A stretch of DNA of 24,571 bases from JAAYBT01 sp964404395 (GCA_964404395.1 CAYOKA010000021.1:1-24571); one strand, 5' to 3'; numbered from the stretch's first letter, positions 7,798-14,785 are shown. The notes: generated from the sequence alone by a model not told the origin. Made by a program: numbers and translations.

Positions 7798-9135
7798 TCA
7801 TTTTTGCCAACTCGCGAGATTGCTTGATTCTTTATCTGCTCCACTTTTATAGCCCAGGGCAAGTTCTGCCCTATTAATCAGCAACTTATCATAGTTATAC
7901 TTATAGTATTCATCTCGTTGCAGCCTTCTCGCTTTGGGACCGTATCCCAAGGCTGACGCTCCTCTTGTCATTTCAATTGTAATTGTCACAAATTTAGGAT
8001 TAAGCGGGTTATACTTTACATTATCAAGGTTATCATAAACCATTAAAGGAATTTCTTGCCCCTTGTCATCTTCGGATACCATTCGCCCGTAATATTTGCT
8101 GAAAGACTGTCCTAAAGCAATAGATGAAGCGTAATCAGTGACTGAGCCACCAATGCCATTCATTCCGGCAAAGGGTTCACTTGCAAGATAATATGGTCTT
8201 GTTTTCACACCCTTGTTTAAAAAACCAATAATTGCTCTGGAATAAGCGTCATATTTTTGTTTGCTGTCTTTCGGATTCCAATCTTTTACACGGTATATCA
8301 TTGCCCCCTGCTGATGATAATCAACAAGGCTATCGGCATAAGGGACAACCCTCTCTTCCCATTTCATCACAGCTCTTGTCTCCGGTTCACTGCCAAGGGA
8401 ACAACCCGGGAAATAAGCATTGCCCGGAATTCTTGAGACCTTTTCTTTGCTTTTTGGAGTTCCCTTGTTAAGATATCCTGCATTCATTGATGGAAAATTA
8501 CGATTTAAATCAACACCATTAGCATTAGATTTTTTTATTGTATTACCGGCTATGACCGCCTCTCTTCCATCAGGATTAATACATGGAACTGAGACAAATA
8601 TGACATTTTTCAACAATGCTTTAGTATAATTATCCGATTGAGCTTTTACAAGTAAATCACTTAGCTGCTTGATAAGAAAAATACTGGTAGCAGCTTCGCG
8701 AGCATGCACACCACCACTAGTCATAAGTACTTCTCTGTTTTTAATATTGCAGCTGGCAACTAATTCGCCTTCGCACAAAAATAAGTCATTGTCATAATCA
8801 ATATGCACTGAATACAAATTACGCCCCTGAACACTTGTGCCTATTATATACAAATGTACACCTTCATATTTAGCCAGATTAAACAAGATCTTTTCTATGC
8901 TGTCATAATCATAAGATTTGCTTAAATCTATCGTCATATTGACAGGTTTTCCTTTTGGGAAAACTTCAACCCATTTTTGATTTTCATATTTTATGTAATC
9001 ATGGGCTGTCATTCCCGGAATAGTAACTTCTCCGTATGCTGATAAATCAATAGGTTTTAATCCAAATGATGAAGTTGCACAGGCAACAATGAGCATAATA
9101 TATAAGACAATTCCAGACCTCACTTCAAGACTCAA
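7798..9135 (-). CDS. M14-family zinc carboxypeptidase, secreted or lipid-anchored
   Basis: The product has 445 residues. It starts at TTG 9135-9133 with GAGGTGA upstream. The hydrophobic N-terminus (residues 8-19) ends in IVAC, which fits a lipobox with C19 as the lipid-bearing residue. The M14 catalytic set is complete: H144 and E147 (GGVHAREAAT), R212 (DLNRNFP), H274 (LVDYHQQG) and the general base E388 (TITIEMTRG). The family removes C-terminal residues from peptides. Extracellular clostridial members act on peptides or on gamma-D-glutamyl-diaminopimelate bonds of cell wall fragments; the sequence alone does not settle which. It is a single gene; a palindrome (9191-9206) lies near the likely -35 region. 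Confidence 0.9.
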   Translation of the reverse strand: MSLEVRSGIVLYIMLIVACATSSFGLKPIDLSAYGEVTIPGMTAHDYIKYENQKWVEVFPKGKPVNMTIDLSKSYDYDSIEKILFNLAKYEGVHLYIIGTSVQGRNLYSVHIDYDNDLFLCEGELVASCNIKNREVLMTSGGVHAREAATSIFLIKQLSDLLVKAQSDNYTKALLKNVIFVSVPCINPDGREAVIAGNTIKKSNANGVDLNRNFPSMNAGYLNKGTPKSKEKVSRIPGNAYFPGCSLGSEPETRAVMKWEERVVPYADSLVDYHQQGAMIYRVKDWNPKDSKQKYDAYSRAIIGFLNKGVKTRPYYLASEPFAGMNGIGGSVTDYASSIALGQSFSKYYGRMVSEDDKGQEIPLMVYDNLDNVKYNPLNPKFVTITIEMTRGASALGYGPKARRLQRDEYYKYNYDKLLINRAELALGYKSGADKESSNLASWQK

Positions 9136-9175
9136 AACAGGTCACCTCAAAACATACTATGCCTCTGATTGCTTA

Positions 9176-9206
9176 ACTATACAGAGTTTCCAACATAAGT
9201 ATGTTG
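9176..9206 (-). promoter_or_regulatory. Candidate promoter and operator of the carboxypeptidase gene
   Basis: On the minus strand TATAGT (9181-9176) could serve as -10. Where -35 is expected there is a perfect palindrome with 7-bp arms, CAACATA-AG-TATGTTG (9191-9206). A palindrome overlapping -35 suggests a repressor or activator site. No matching regulator is recognised in the window. Confidence 0.3.
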
Positions 9207-9292
9207 AAGAAGGTCCTAATATGGTACATGAAAACTCGGGCACAAATGATTCTTGCTAAAGAAGACTTTTATCATCGCTTTATAAATGCAAT

Positions 9293-9322
9293 AAAGGACT
9301 GTAATTTCACTCACAGTCCTTT
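9293..9322 (-). terminator. Transcription terminator downstream of tmRNA
   Basis: Immediately 3' of the tmRNA CCA end, the minus strand can form a 10-bp stem from AAAGGACTGT and ACAGTCCTTT (9293-9302 with 9313-9322) with a 10-base loop. The following T-run is short and interrupted, so strength is uncertain. The position fits the end of the ssrA transcript. Confidence 0.6.
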
Positions 9323-9346
9323 TAAATTTTGGTGGAGGCGAGGGGA

Positions 9347-9773
9347 CGTGCTATTCCAATGTTTCCATTGGCACTGACTATATCTTGAACTCTGCAAAAT
9401 TCTGCTACGAGTCCCCCGGCGTATTATGAAAGCTGTAATTTAGGACTTGATGTCCCTTAGCTTCCATCCTAGTAGATCATCGACAGGGACATTCCTTTTT
9501 GTTAAGGAATACCTCTTTGCAAAGGTGTGTCCCTCTTTCCTTAGATCCCTATGAGTCGATACAAGGCTGTTGAGTTTCCTCACATACCTCTCGGTATTGC
9601 CGTCGGTATCAAGGCAATGGACACTTTTCTCAGATTTACAAGCATTTCTACTAAGTGAGAAATGTCTCTTTCTGATGTCCACAGCTTTCGCTGTTTTCCC
9701 TTCCGTTACGGTTTCACCGATAAAGCCGGGTTTTCACCTGCCTGTCGCCAGGCAGGGCGATTCCTTTTACTGA
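9347..9773 (-). ncRNA. Group I intron in the tmRNA T-loop
   Basis: The intron lies between T-loop positions 59 and 60. Guide sequence GGAATCG (9764-9758) can pair with exon CGAC (P1, with C59 opposite A) and with 3'-exon TCC (P10). Other core parts on the minus strand: P2 (9756-9737, perfect 8-bp stem), P3 CCCGGC (9730-9725) with GCCGGG (9420-9415), P4 CGGT/ACCG (9719-9716, 9595-9592), P5 CCGT/ACGG (9711-9708, 9603-9600), P6 with a GAAA-capped helix, P8 GGACTC/GAGTTC, the signature AAGATATAGTC (9386-9376), P9 CCAATG-GAAA-CATTGG, and terminal G at 9347. The 5' strand of P7 is not settled; GACTC at 9557-9553 is the best candidate. No homing endonuclease is encoded. Confidence 0.88.
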
Positions 9774-9995
9774 GTCGAACCCCTGTCCGAAACTATATCC
9801 TCCAGCGCTTCTACGGGTGTATCACATGATTTCGGAATTGCTTCCTATTCCCTCTACGCCACGCCCATGTGAAGGCTTTGCGCTTCGGTATCCTTTAAAT
9901 ACTGTTACAGCTCAAGGCTACCACCGTAAAAGTTCCAGTGTTTAACCTTCCTACACCGAAGGCCTGACTTAATGACGCCGGTACCTGGGCTGGTC

Positions 9996-10050
9996 GCAAA
10001 TGCCAAAGCATTTGCTGCTCGCCCATGCAACCGGGGTGCAGGAACCCCGG
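9996..10050 (-). other. Extra hairpins in the tmRNA pseudoknot region
   Basis: Two strong stems lie just after the tag frame. GCAAATGC/GCATTTGC (9996-10003 with 10008-10015) has a 4-base loop and is enclosed by TGGGC (9986-9990) with GCCCA (10021-10025). CCGGGGT/ACCCCGG (10031-10037 with 10044-10050) has a 6-base loop. They occupy the position of tmRNA pseudoknot domains and account for part of the long mature length. Confidence 0.5.
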
Positions 10051-10068
10051 GCCGACGGGCTGCCTATA

Positions 10069-10104
10069 TTAGGCAGCAGCTAAAGCGAAATTATCGTTTT
10101 TAGC
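10069..10104 (-). other. tmRNA tag-peptide reading frame
   Basis: From the resume codon GCT (10104-10102) the frame reads A K N D N F A L A A A and stops at TAA (10071-10069). The 11-residue length and the ALAAA end match the degradation tags recognised by ClpX in other bacteria. The stop lies within the usual hairpin, GCTGCC/GGCAGC. Confidence 0.9.
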
Positions 10105-10203
10105 GTTTAATTTTAGTTTCTCGTTTTTTAAAGAGGCCAACGAGAATCCTCTACCCGCTACTCTGGTCTCAACAATCCCGTCGAAACCAATACGCCCCCA
10201 AAT

Positions 10204-10209
10204 ATTGTA
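10204..10209 (-). promoter_or_regulatory. Candidate -10 of the ssrA promoter
   Basis: TACAAT on the minus strand sits 5 bases before the mature 5' end, so transcription could begin almost at G1. No good -35 is seen at 17 bp. Readthrough from smpB is also possible. Confidence 0.3.
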
Positions 10210-10310
10210 ACGTGACAATCCTTCAAATACATCGCAAGGAATGCTTCATTTTGATAATACAGATACTTAGGGCAATCTGTTGTTAAACAGAGCTATTAAG
10301 TTTTCAAGTG

Positions 10311-10775
10311 TCATTTATACTGTTCTTTCAACTTCCTGTCGATCTCGCGTTTAGCATCCCGCTGTGCAATGTCATCCCGCTTGTCGTATAGCTTCTTACC
10401 CTTAGCAATGCCCAGCTCAACCTTTACTATACCTCTTCTAAAGTAGAGCCGAAGCGGTACCAGTGACAAGCCCTTCTGCTGCGTGTATCCTATCAGTCTA
10501 TTAATCTCGCTCTTGTGTAGCAAGAGCTTCCGGTCGCGCAAGGGATCCTTATTATTAGTATTCCCCTGCTCGTAAGGGCTGATATGCATTCCGTTTAGAA
10601 TAACCTCGCCGCCATCGACCATTGCATAGCTGTCCTTCAGGTTTACCTTACCCTGCCTGATTGATTTCACTTCCGTGCCGGACAGTACAATGCCGGCTTC
10701 TAATGTCTGTTCTATAAAGTAATCATGTCTGGCTTTTTTATTCTGAGCGATTACTTTTATCTCTCCGTTTGCCAT
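10311..10775 (-). CDS. smpB: SsrA-binding protein SmpB
   Basis: The product has 154 residues from ATG at 10775, with AAAGG at 7 nt; a GTG 15 bases upstream (10790) would add five residues and is less likely. Family hallmarks are visible throughout: IKVIAQNKKARHDYFIE near the N-terminus, GTEVKSIRQGKVNLKDSYA in the OB-fold core, MHISPYEQG, and a basic C-terminal tail ending DAKREIDRKLKEQYK that inserts into the ribosomal mRNA channel. SmpB binds the tRNA-like domain of tmRNA and is needed for trans-translation. It lies directly upstream of ssrA on the same strand, the common arrangement in Firmicutes. Confidence 0.97.
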   Translation of the reverse strand: MANGEIKVIAQNKKARHDYFIEQTLEAGIVLSGTEVKSIRQGKVNLKDSYAMVDGGEVILNGMHISPYEQGNTNNKDPLRDRKLLLHKSEINRLIGYTQQKGLSLVPLRLYFRRGIVKVELGIAKGKKLYDKRDDIAQRDAKREIDRKLKEQYK

Positions 10776-10807
10776 ATCAGTGCCTTTCACTAAACTCCCA
10801 AGCCGAT

Positions 10808-10832
10808 AAAAATAACCCTTCCAAAAAGGGTT
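10808..10832 (-). terminator. Rho-independent terminator after the PHP gene
   Basis: On the minus strand AACCCTT and AAGGGTT (10832-10826, 10820-10814) form a 7-bp stem with a 5-base loop, followed by ATTTTT. It lies between the PHP phosphoesterase gene and smpB, so smpB probably has its own promoter or depends on partial readthrough. Confidence 0.65.
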
Positions 10833-10921
10833 TAATTGTTAACCTTTATCGCTTTCGGTACGTTCTCATTATACTAGGATTCATATTCCCTGTCAAGATG
10901 TCGGGAAAGCCGTTGCTTCAG

Positions 10922-11806
10922 CTACGTTCCGTTTACTATATTGTCTTGAAAAGCCACACCCTTCAACTCTGTCAGCACGCTGTAGGGCACCTTTAAAGAG
11001 CCCCTACCGCTCCCGATTTCTATGTCCGATTTAAAGCTGCCATGGAAATCACTGCCTCCTGTAGCAATCAGGCCGTGCTTTCGGGCAATCTGCAGCAGTT
11101 GCGACGTCTGTTCTTCCGTATGCCAGGAATAGTATACCTCTATACCTTTCAGTCCATATCCGGTCAATCCCTCTACCAGCCGATCCAACTGTTCGTATGG
11201 CAGCCCGATGAAAAAGGGATGCGCAAGCACAGGAATCCCTCCCGAACGGATAATTTCACCAATACCATCTTGTGGCGTTAGCTTATCTTTCCTAAAATAC
11301 GCCGGCCTGCCCACACCCAGATACTTTTCGAAGGCATCTCCCATATCCTCCACATGGCCTTTCTTTATTAGCGCTCTAGCAATATGTGGCCTCCCGGTAA
11401 CGCCGCCCTCAGCCTTATCGTTAACCTCCTCTATGGATATTGAAACCCCCAGCTCATTAAGCCTGTTGACAATCCTGTAATTACGCTGCTCTCTCCTTAT
11501 GCGCAGCTCCTCTAGTGTCTTGAGCATCGGTTCGTAATCTCCATCCAGAAAATAACCAAGCAAATGCAGCTCGGAAGAGAAGTCAACACTGATCTCCACA
11601 CCGGCGATTACTTCAATGCCTATTTTCTTACCTTCTTCAATAGCCTGTTCAACTGCTCCAACTGTATCATGATCTGTTACCGCCACAGCCGCAAGGCCTT
11701 TGTCATAGGCATATCTGATGAGTTCTGCCGGTGCCATGCTGCCGTCCGATGCAGTTGTATGTGTATGCAAATCTATATGTTGTTGATCATCATTCTTATT
11801 ACCCAT
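10922..11806 (-). CDS. PHP-domain metal-dependent phosphoesterase
   Basis: The product has 294 residues from ATG at 11806, which follows GGGAG at 5 nt. An upstream in-frame ATG at 11860 has no ribosome binding site. PHP metal-binding motifs occur in order: DLHTHTTASDG, AVTDHDT, IAGVEIS, HLLGYF, LAHPF and GSDFHG. This order matches the TrpH/YciV/RNase AM group, whose known members act as nucleoside 3',5'-bisphosphate phosphatases or 5'-3' exonucleases on very short RNAs. The exact substrate is not shown here. It is cytoplasmic by sequence. A terminator follows it, separating it from smpB. Confidence 0.88.
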   Translation of the reverse strand: MGNKNDDQQHIDLHTHTTASDGSMAPAELIRYAYDKGLAAVAVTDHDTVGAVEQAIEEGKKIGIEVIAGVEISVDFSSELHLLGYFLDGDYEPMLKTLEELRIRREQRNYRIVNRLNELGVSISIEEVNDKAEGGVTGRPHIARALIKKGHVEDMGDAFEKYLGVGRPAYFRKDKLTPQDGIGEIIRSGGIPVLAHPFFIGLPYEQLDRLVEGLTGYGLKGIEVYYSWHTEEQTSQLLQIARKHGLIATGGSDFHGSFKSDIEIGSGRGSLKVPYSVLTELKGVAFQDNIVNGT

Positions 11807-12136
11807 TTTCGCTCCCATTCCAAGTCCGGCCCTCGCATTCCGGCGGCGGGAAGTCCCCATTGTAGATCTGCTTTAAAAGCCTGCTCATATGGGATATACC
11901 TTCTACGCAAAATTACAGGTTTCTTCATATGTTGTACTCGTCTCCAGTTATGCGAAGTCTGATTTATGATAATTATAACCCAAAACCGAGCATCTTGAAA
12001 CAGGAACTCATCTTCTGACTCATAAGTCTATAAGACATATTTCCCATTATTTGCCACATAGCCTTGCCTTATGCTAGTATATTATGTGAAATGCCTAATT
12101 AGGCTTTTGATAATTGTAATACATGCGGAGGTGCCT
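11807..12136. other. Divergent promoter region between the PHP gene and the Cys-rich gene
   Basis: This stretch of 330 bases has no coding frame I trust. A weak promoter is possible for the right-hand gene, with TTGCCA at 12051-12056 and TAGTAT at 12075-12080 (18 bp spacing). It is followed by a 12-bp perfect palindrome, GCCTAATTAGGC, at 12093-12104 that could be an operator. Confidence 0.35.
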
Positions 12137-12475
12137 ATGAAACAGGCAGGAAGCTGCATTAACTGTGATAGAGGAATAAAAGTAAATGTAAATAGAGACA
12201 TACTGTGCAAGATTCATGGTATTGTCTCCCGAGATTTTCGTTGTGCAAGGTATGTAAGGAGGGTCGAGAAGTGGTCTGCCTCCGAACGTAAATCCAAATG
12301 CATTGAATGCCAGTTCTTTATTAGCGCACCTAATGAACCCGGTGAAAATCAGGAAGAAGCATTTTGTGATTCATCTGTAGGGCACTGCCAGCTTTTCACC
12401 GTCAGACAATTCGATGGCAAACAAAAAAGTGCCTGTTCAAAATTCTGTCAGAAATCCGAACGTATTATTTCATAA
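12137..12475 (+). CDS. Cysteine-rich putative zinc-binding protein
   Basis: The product has 112 residues. The ATG at 12137 follows GGAGG (12127-12131) at 5 nt; the longer frame from 12071 has a hydrophobic, unlikely N-terminus and no ribosome binding site. There are two Cys modules. The first is C7, C10, C24, H27 and C36; the second begins C55, C58 and continues C77, C84, C100, C104. Such spacing suggests two metal-binding ribbons, probably zinc. I do not recognise the family and assign no function. It is plus-strand and followed by the lytic transglycosylase gene after 142 bases, which has its own promoter candidate. Confidence 0.75.
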   Translation: MKQAGSCINCDRGIKVNVNRDILCKIHGIVSRDFRCARYVRRVEKWSASERKSKCIECQFFISAPNEPGENQEEAFCDSSVGHCQLFTVRQFDGKQKSACSKFCQKSERIIS

Positions 12476-12547
12476 GCTTTACGCTAATTATGTCCGATAT
12501 AGTAAATGAGCGGTTGTGCTTATTCTCTTTATTTGCGCCAATAACTA

Positions 12548-12556
12548 TGGTAAAAT
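12548..12556 (+). promoter_or_regulatory. Extended -10 candidate for the transglycosylase gene
   Basis: TGGTAAAAT (12548-12556) is a TGn-TAAAAT extended -10 element placed about 60 bases before the ATG at 12618. The -35 region is poor, as is common with extended -10 promoters. Confidence 0.35.
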
Positions 12557-12617
12557 TTGAATAGGCAATTAACCTTTGAGTAAACCAAGGATATTTGACA
12601 AACTACGGAGGAATAAA

Positions 12618-13295
12618 ATGATACCGAATGTGTCGGATATATTTCAACAGAAATTAGATGAAATCCAGAGTAGGGTACCGGTAAAAATCAAGGGTGCTTC
12701 CGACAACATTCCTTTCAAACAGCATCTAAGCGCCGCGACCGACACCATTGCTACTGAAAAAGCCTCACTCACATCCGGCGACGAGCTTTCTTCCGCACTA
12801 CTAGACTCCACACAAATCAGCACCACCTCCGGCTCACTACAGCGTGCCTTGTTAGCGCTTGCAGCCAGCAGGTCGGGTACTGTTGTTGATAAAAGTCGAT
12901 GGAGCGAACAGATTGAAAAAAGCATTACCGAAAGCTCGCTGAACTATCACGTAGACGCGGATTTGATTAGGGCGGTTATTAGTCAGGAGTCCAATTTCAA
13001 TCCCTATGCAGTTTCCAAGGCCGGTGCACAGGGCCTGATGCAGCTTATGCCGGGTACCGCCGATTCCCTTGGAGTGACAAATCCCTTTGATATCAGTGAA
13101 AATATTGACGGTGGTACAAGATATCTGAAAAATCAGCTTGTTTCATTCGACGGCAATCTAGAATTAGCTTTGGCTGCCTACAATGCAGGGCCCGGGGCTG
13201 TTTCAAAGTATAACGGCATTCCGCCTTATACCGAAACACGCGGTTATGTGAAAAAAGTAATACAGAAATACTCGGAATATTCAAATAACAAGTAA
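12618..13295 (+). CDS. Soluble lytic murein transglycosylase (SLT domain)
   Basis: The product has 225 residues. The ATG at 12618 follows GGAGG at 6 nt; an upstream in-frame TTG (12576) is unsupported. Residues 107-215 form a GH23/SLT domain: catalytic E124 in AVISQESNFNPYAVS, then AGAQGLMQLMPGTA, NIDGGTRYLKNQL, LALAAYNAGPGAV and TRGYVKKV. This enzyme class cleaves the MurNAc-GlcNAc bond of peptidoglycan, leaving 1,6-anhydro ends. The first 100 residues are Ser/Thr-rich linker with no signal peptide or membrane segment, so export must be by another route (for example a flagellar or holin-type path) or by lysis. Its start, SDIFQQKLDEIQSR, may be a helix for partner binding. Confidence 0.88.
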   Translation: MIPNVSDIFQQKLDEIQSRVPVKIKGASDNIPFKQHLSAATDTIATEKASLTSGDELSSALLDSTQISTTSGSLQRALLALAASRSGTVVDKSRWSEQIEKSITESSLNYHVDADLIRAVISQESNFNPYAVSKAGAQGLMQLMPGTADSLGVTNPFDISENIDGGTRYLKNQLVSFDGNLELALAAYNAGPGAVSKYNGIPPYTETRGYVKKVIQKYSEYSNNK

Positions 13296-13341
13296 TATTT
13301 TCATTTTTCTATTCCTTTGGAATCTCAATTTATGACACCGT

Positions 13342-13649
13342 TAATCCACACTATCCACACTCTTATCCACACAAGAAAATACTACATTTTGCGCGGTTTT
13401 ACCGCTATTTCCACATTATTCACAGGTAAAAATTCAACAATTAACGCACATTTCGACAAATCGGCTCAAAGGCCTATGTTGCCTGGAATGGCGCGTTTTG
13501 TGTGCTTTTTACAAGTACATAATCTTTTTTTATCTTCTCGGGAGTTTCCGACATAATTTGTCATTTGCCGATTTTTTCCATTATTGGGCGTTTATTTCTA
13601 CAGGTGTGAATCATTCTTTTATGACTGTGGAAAACAAAAGTTATCCACA
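13342..13649. promoter_or_regulatory. DnaA-box cluster between convergent genes
   Basis: Seven sites at or near TTATCCACA are visible: 13342-13350 (TAATCCACA), 13351-13359 (CTATCCACA), 13363-13371 (exact), 13407-13415 (ATTTCCACA), 13416-13424 (TTATTCACA), 13626-13634 (reverse, TTTTCCACA) and 13641-13649 (exact). The first three are head to tail at 9 and 12 bp spacing. No dnaA, dnaN or rpmH gene is near, so this is unlikely to be oriC. It fits a DnaA-binding cluster that titrates or modulates DnaA. It fills the 357 bases between the transglycosylase gene and tsaD, which otherwise contain no gene. Confidence 0.7.
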
Positions 13650-13652
13650 GGA

Positions 13653-14690
13653 CTAATGGCCTAGCTTCAGACTTGGCACAGCATTTAAATCCAAAGAGGA
13701 TATATTTCCTCTTTCAAATTCATAATAAGCTGCACATCCAATCATCGCTGCATTATCCGTGCAAAGTATGGGGCTCGGGTAAAACATTTCCATTCCTGAT
13801 TGCTCAACAGCAGACTTCATATCGCGTCTCAACTGCGAATTAGCCGCAACTCCGCCCGCCAGTGCTACACGCTTTACTCCCTTTTTCACTGCAGCCTCCA
13901 TTGTGTTGCTAACCAGTACATCCACTACTGCCTGCTGAAAGCTGGCGCAAACATCGGAAGTATTGATGGGTGTATTTTTTTGCTCCATGCCATGCACATA
14001 GTTCAAAACAGCGGTTTTCAAGCCACTAAAGCTAAAATCAAGGCTTCCGTCACTAAAGTGTACCCTCGGAAATCCTACAGCCTTACTGTTTCCCTTGACA
14101 GCCTCGGCATCAATAACGGGGCCGCCCGGATAACCAAGCCCCATAGCTCGCGCAATTTTGTCAAAGGCTTCACCTGCTGCGTCGTCGCGGGTTTGTCCCA
14201 TTATTTCAAATTGACTATAGTCAGCAACATATACAATGTGGCTGTGTCCCCCTGATACGACCAGGCAGACAAATGGAGGCTCTAGAACATCGTTTTCCAG
14301 ATAGTTTGCAGCAATGTGGCCTTCGATGTGATGCACACCGACCAAGGGTTTTCCGGTAGCAAAGGCCAGCCCTTTTGCAGCCGAAAGACCGACTAGAAGT
14401 GCTCCGACGAGGCCCGGGCCGTAAGTTACCCCGATTGCATCTATCTGTTCAAGACTTATATCTGCATCCTCCAGCGCCTGGTTTATAACCGGTATCACCA
14501 GCTCGACATGCTTACGCGATGCGATTTCGGGAACAACTCCTCCAAACTTCTTATGCAGATCAATCTGTGAAGAAATAACGTTCGAAAGTATCTTCCTCCC
14601 ATTAACCACTACCGCTGCTGAGGTCTCGTCGCAGCTCGTCTCGATGCCTAATATAATTGTATCTTTATGATGTGTATCCTTGTATTGCAA
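13653..14690 (-). CDS. tsaD: tRNA N6-adenosine threonylcarbamoyltransferase TsaD
   Basis: The product has 345 residues from a TTG at 14690 with AGGTG upstream, the usual family length. An ATG at 14762 is in frame but has no ribosome binding site, and a -10 candidate (14749-14744) lies downstream of it. The ASKHA-fold motifs are GIETSCDETSAA, the metal-binding HHIEGH pair, VVSGGHSHI, GEAFDKIARAMGLGYPGG, SFSGLKTA, GGVAANSQLR and PSPILCTDNAAMIG. With TsaB and TsaE it transfers threonylcarbamoyl onto A37 of ANN-decoding tRNAs. Its 3' end abuts the DnaA-box cluster. Confidence 0.96.
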   Translation of the reverse strand: MQYKDTHHKDTIILGIETSCDETSAAVVVNGRKILSNVISSQIDLHKKFGGVVPEIASRKHVELVIPVINQALEDADISLEQIDAIGVTYGPGLVGALLVGLSAAKGLAFATGKPLVGVHHIEGHIAANYLENDVLEPPFVCLVVSGGHSHIVYVADYSQFEIMGQTRDDAAGEAFDKIARAMGLGYPGGPVIDAEAVKGNSKAVGFPRVHFSDGSLDFSFSGLKTAVLNYVHGMEQKNTPINTSDVCASFQQAVVDVLVSNTMEAAVKKGVKRVALAGGVAANSQLRRDMKSAVEQSGMEMFYPSPILCTDNAAMIGCAAYYEFERGNISSLDLNAVPSLKLGH

Positions 14691-14743
14691 TAAAGCACCT
14701 GCTCTCCCCTGCTGCACAAACTCAGTTAACCTTTTACTATAGT

Positions 14744-14772
14744 ATGATAGCCCAAATAGCATTGCTTTACAA
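14744..14772 (-). promoter_or_regulatory. Candidate tsaD promoter
   Basis: On the minus strand TTGTAA (14772-14767) and TATCAT (14749-14744) are separated by 17 bp. Transcription from here would begin downstream of the ATG at 14762, which supports the shorter TsaD start. Confidence 0.4.
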
Positions 14773-14785
14773 GCAATGAATGCAC

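Larger units (their letters stand above)
9330..10199 (-). ncRNA. ssrA: tmRNA gene, interrupted by a group I intron
   Basis: The 5' end GGGGGCG (10199-10193) pairs with CGCCTCC (9340-9334) to form a 7-bp acceptor stem containing a G3-U70 wobble, as in alanine tRNA, followed by discriminator A and CCA (9332-9330). The conserved start continues as TTTCGACGGG. The tag frame (10104-10069) encodes AKNDNFALAAA then stop. The T-stem AGGGG and loop TTCGAC stop at 9774 and resume as TCCCCT at 9346, so a 427-nt intron splits the T-loop. The spliced molecule would be 426 plus 17, or 443 nt, longer than most tmRNAs because of extra hairpins in the pseudoknot region. smpB lies 111 bases upstream on the same strand. 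With SmpB it rescues stalled ribosomes. Confidence 0.93.

Noticed and set aside
6670..9227. Shared 12-mer TAATATGGTACA near 6670 and 9216
   Set aside because: Too short and without matching flanks; probably chance.
9440..9682. Possible 80-residue intron-encoded protein
   Set aside because: It lies across P5, P6 and peripheral helices of the group I intron, has no homing endonuclease motif and no ribosome binding site; the RNA structure explains the sequence.
13311..13323. Terminator after the transglycosylase gene (ATTCC-TTT-GGAAT)
   Set aside because: The stem is only 5 bp with a 3-base loop and no T-run follows.
13296..13652. Chromosomal origin oriC
   Set aside because: DnaA boxes are present but dnaA, dnaN, rpmH and a clear DNA unwinding element are not; a DnaA-binding cluster is the more careful reading.
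14691..14762. N-terminal extension of TsaD from ATG 14762
   Set aside because: No ribosome binding site, no similarity to TsaD N-termini, and a promoter -10 candidate lies downstream of that ATG.
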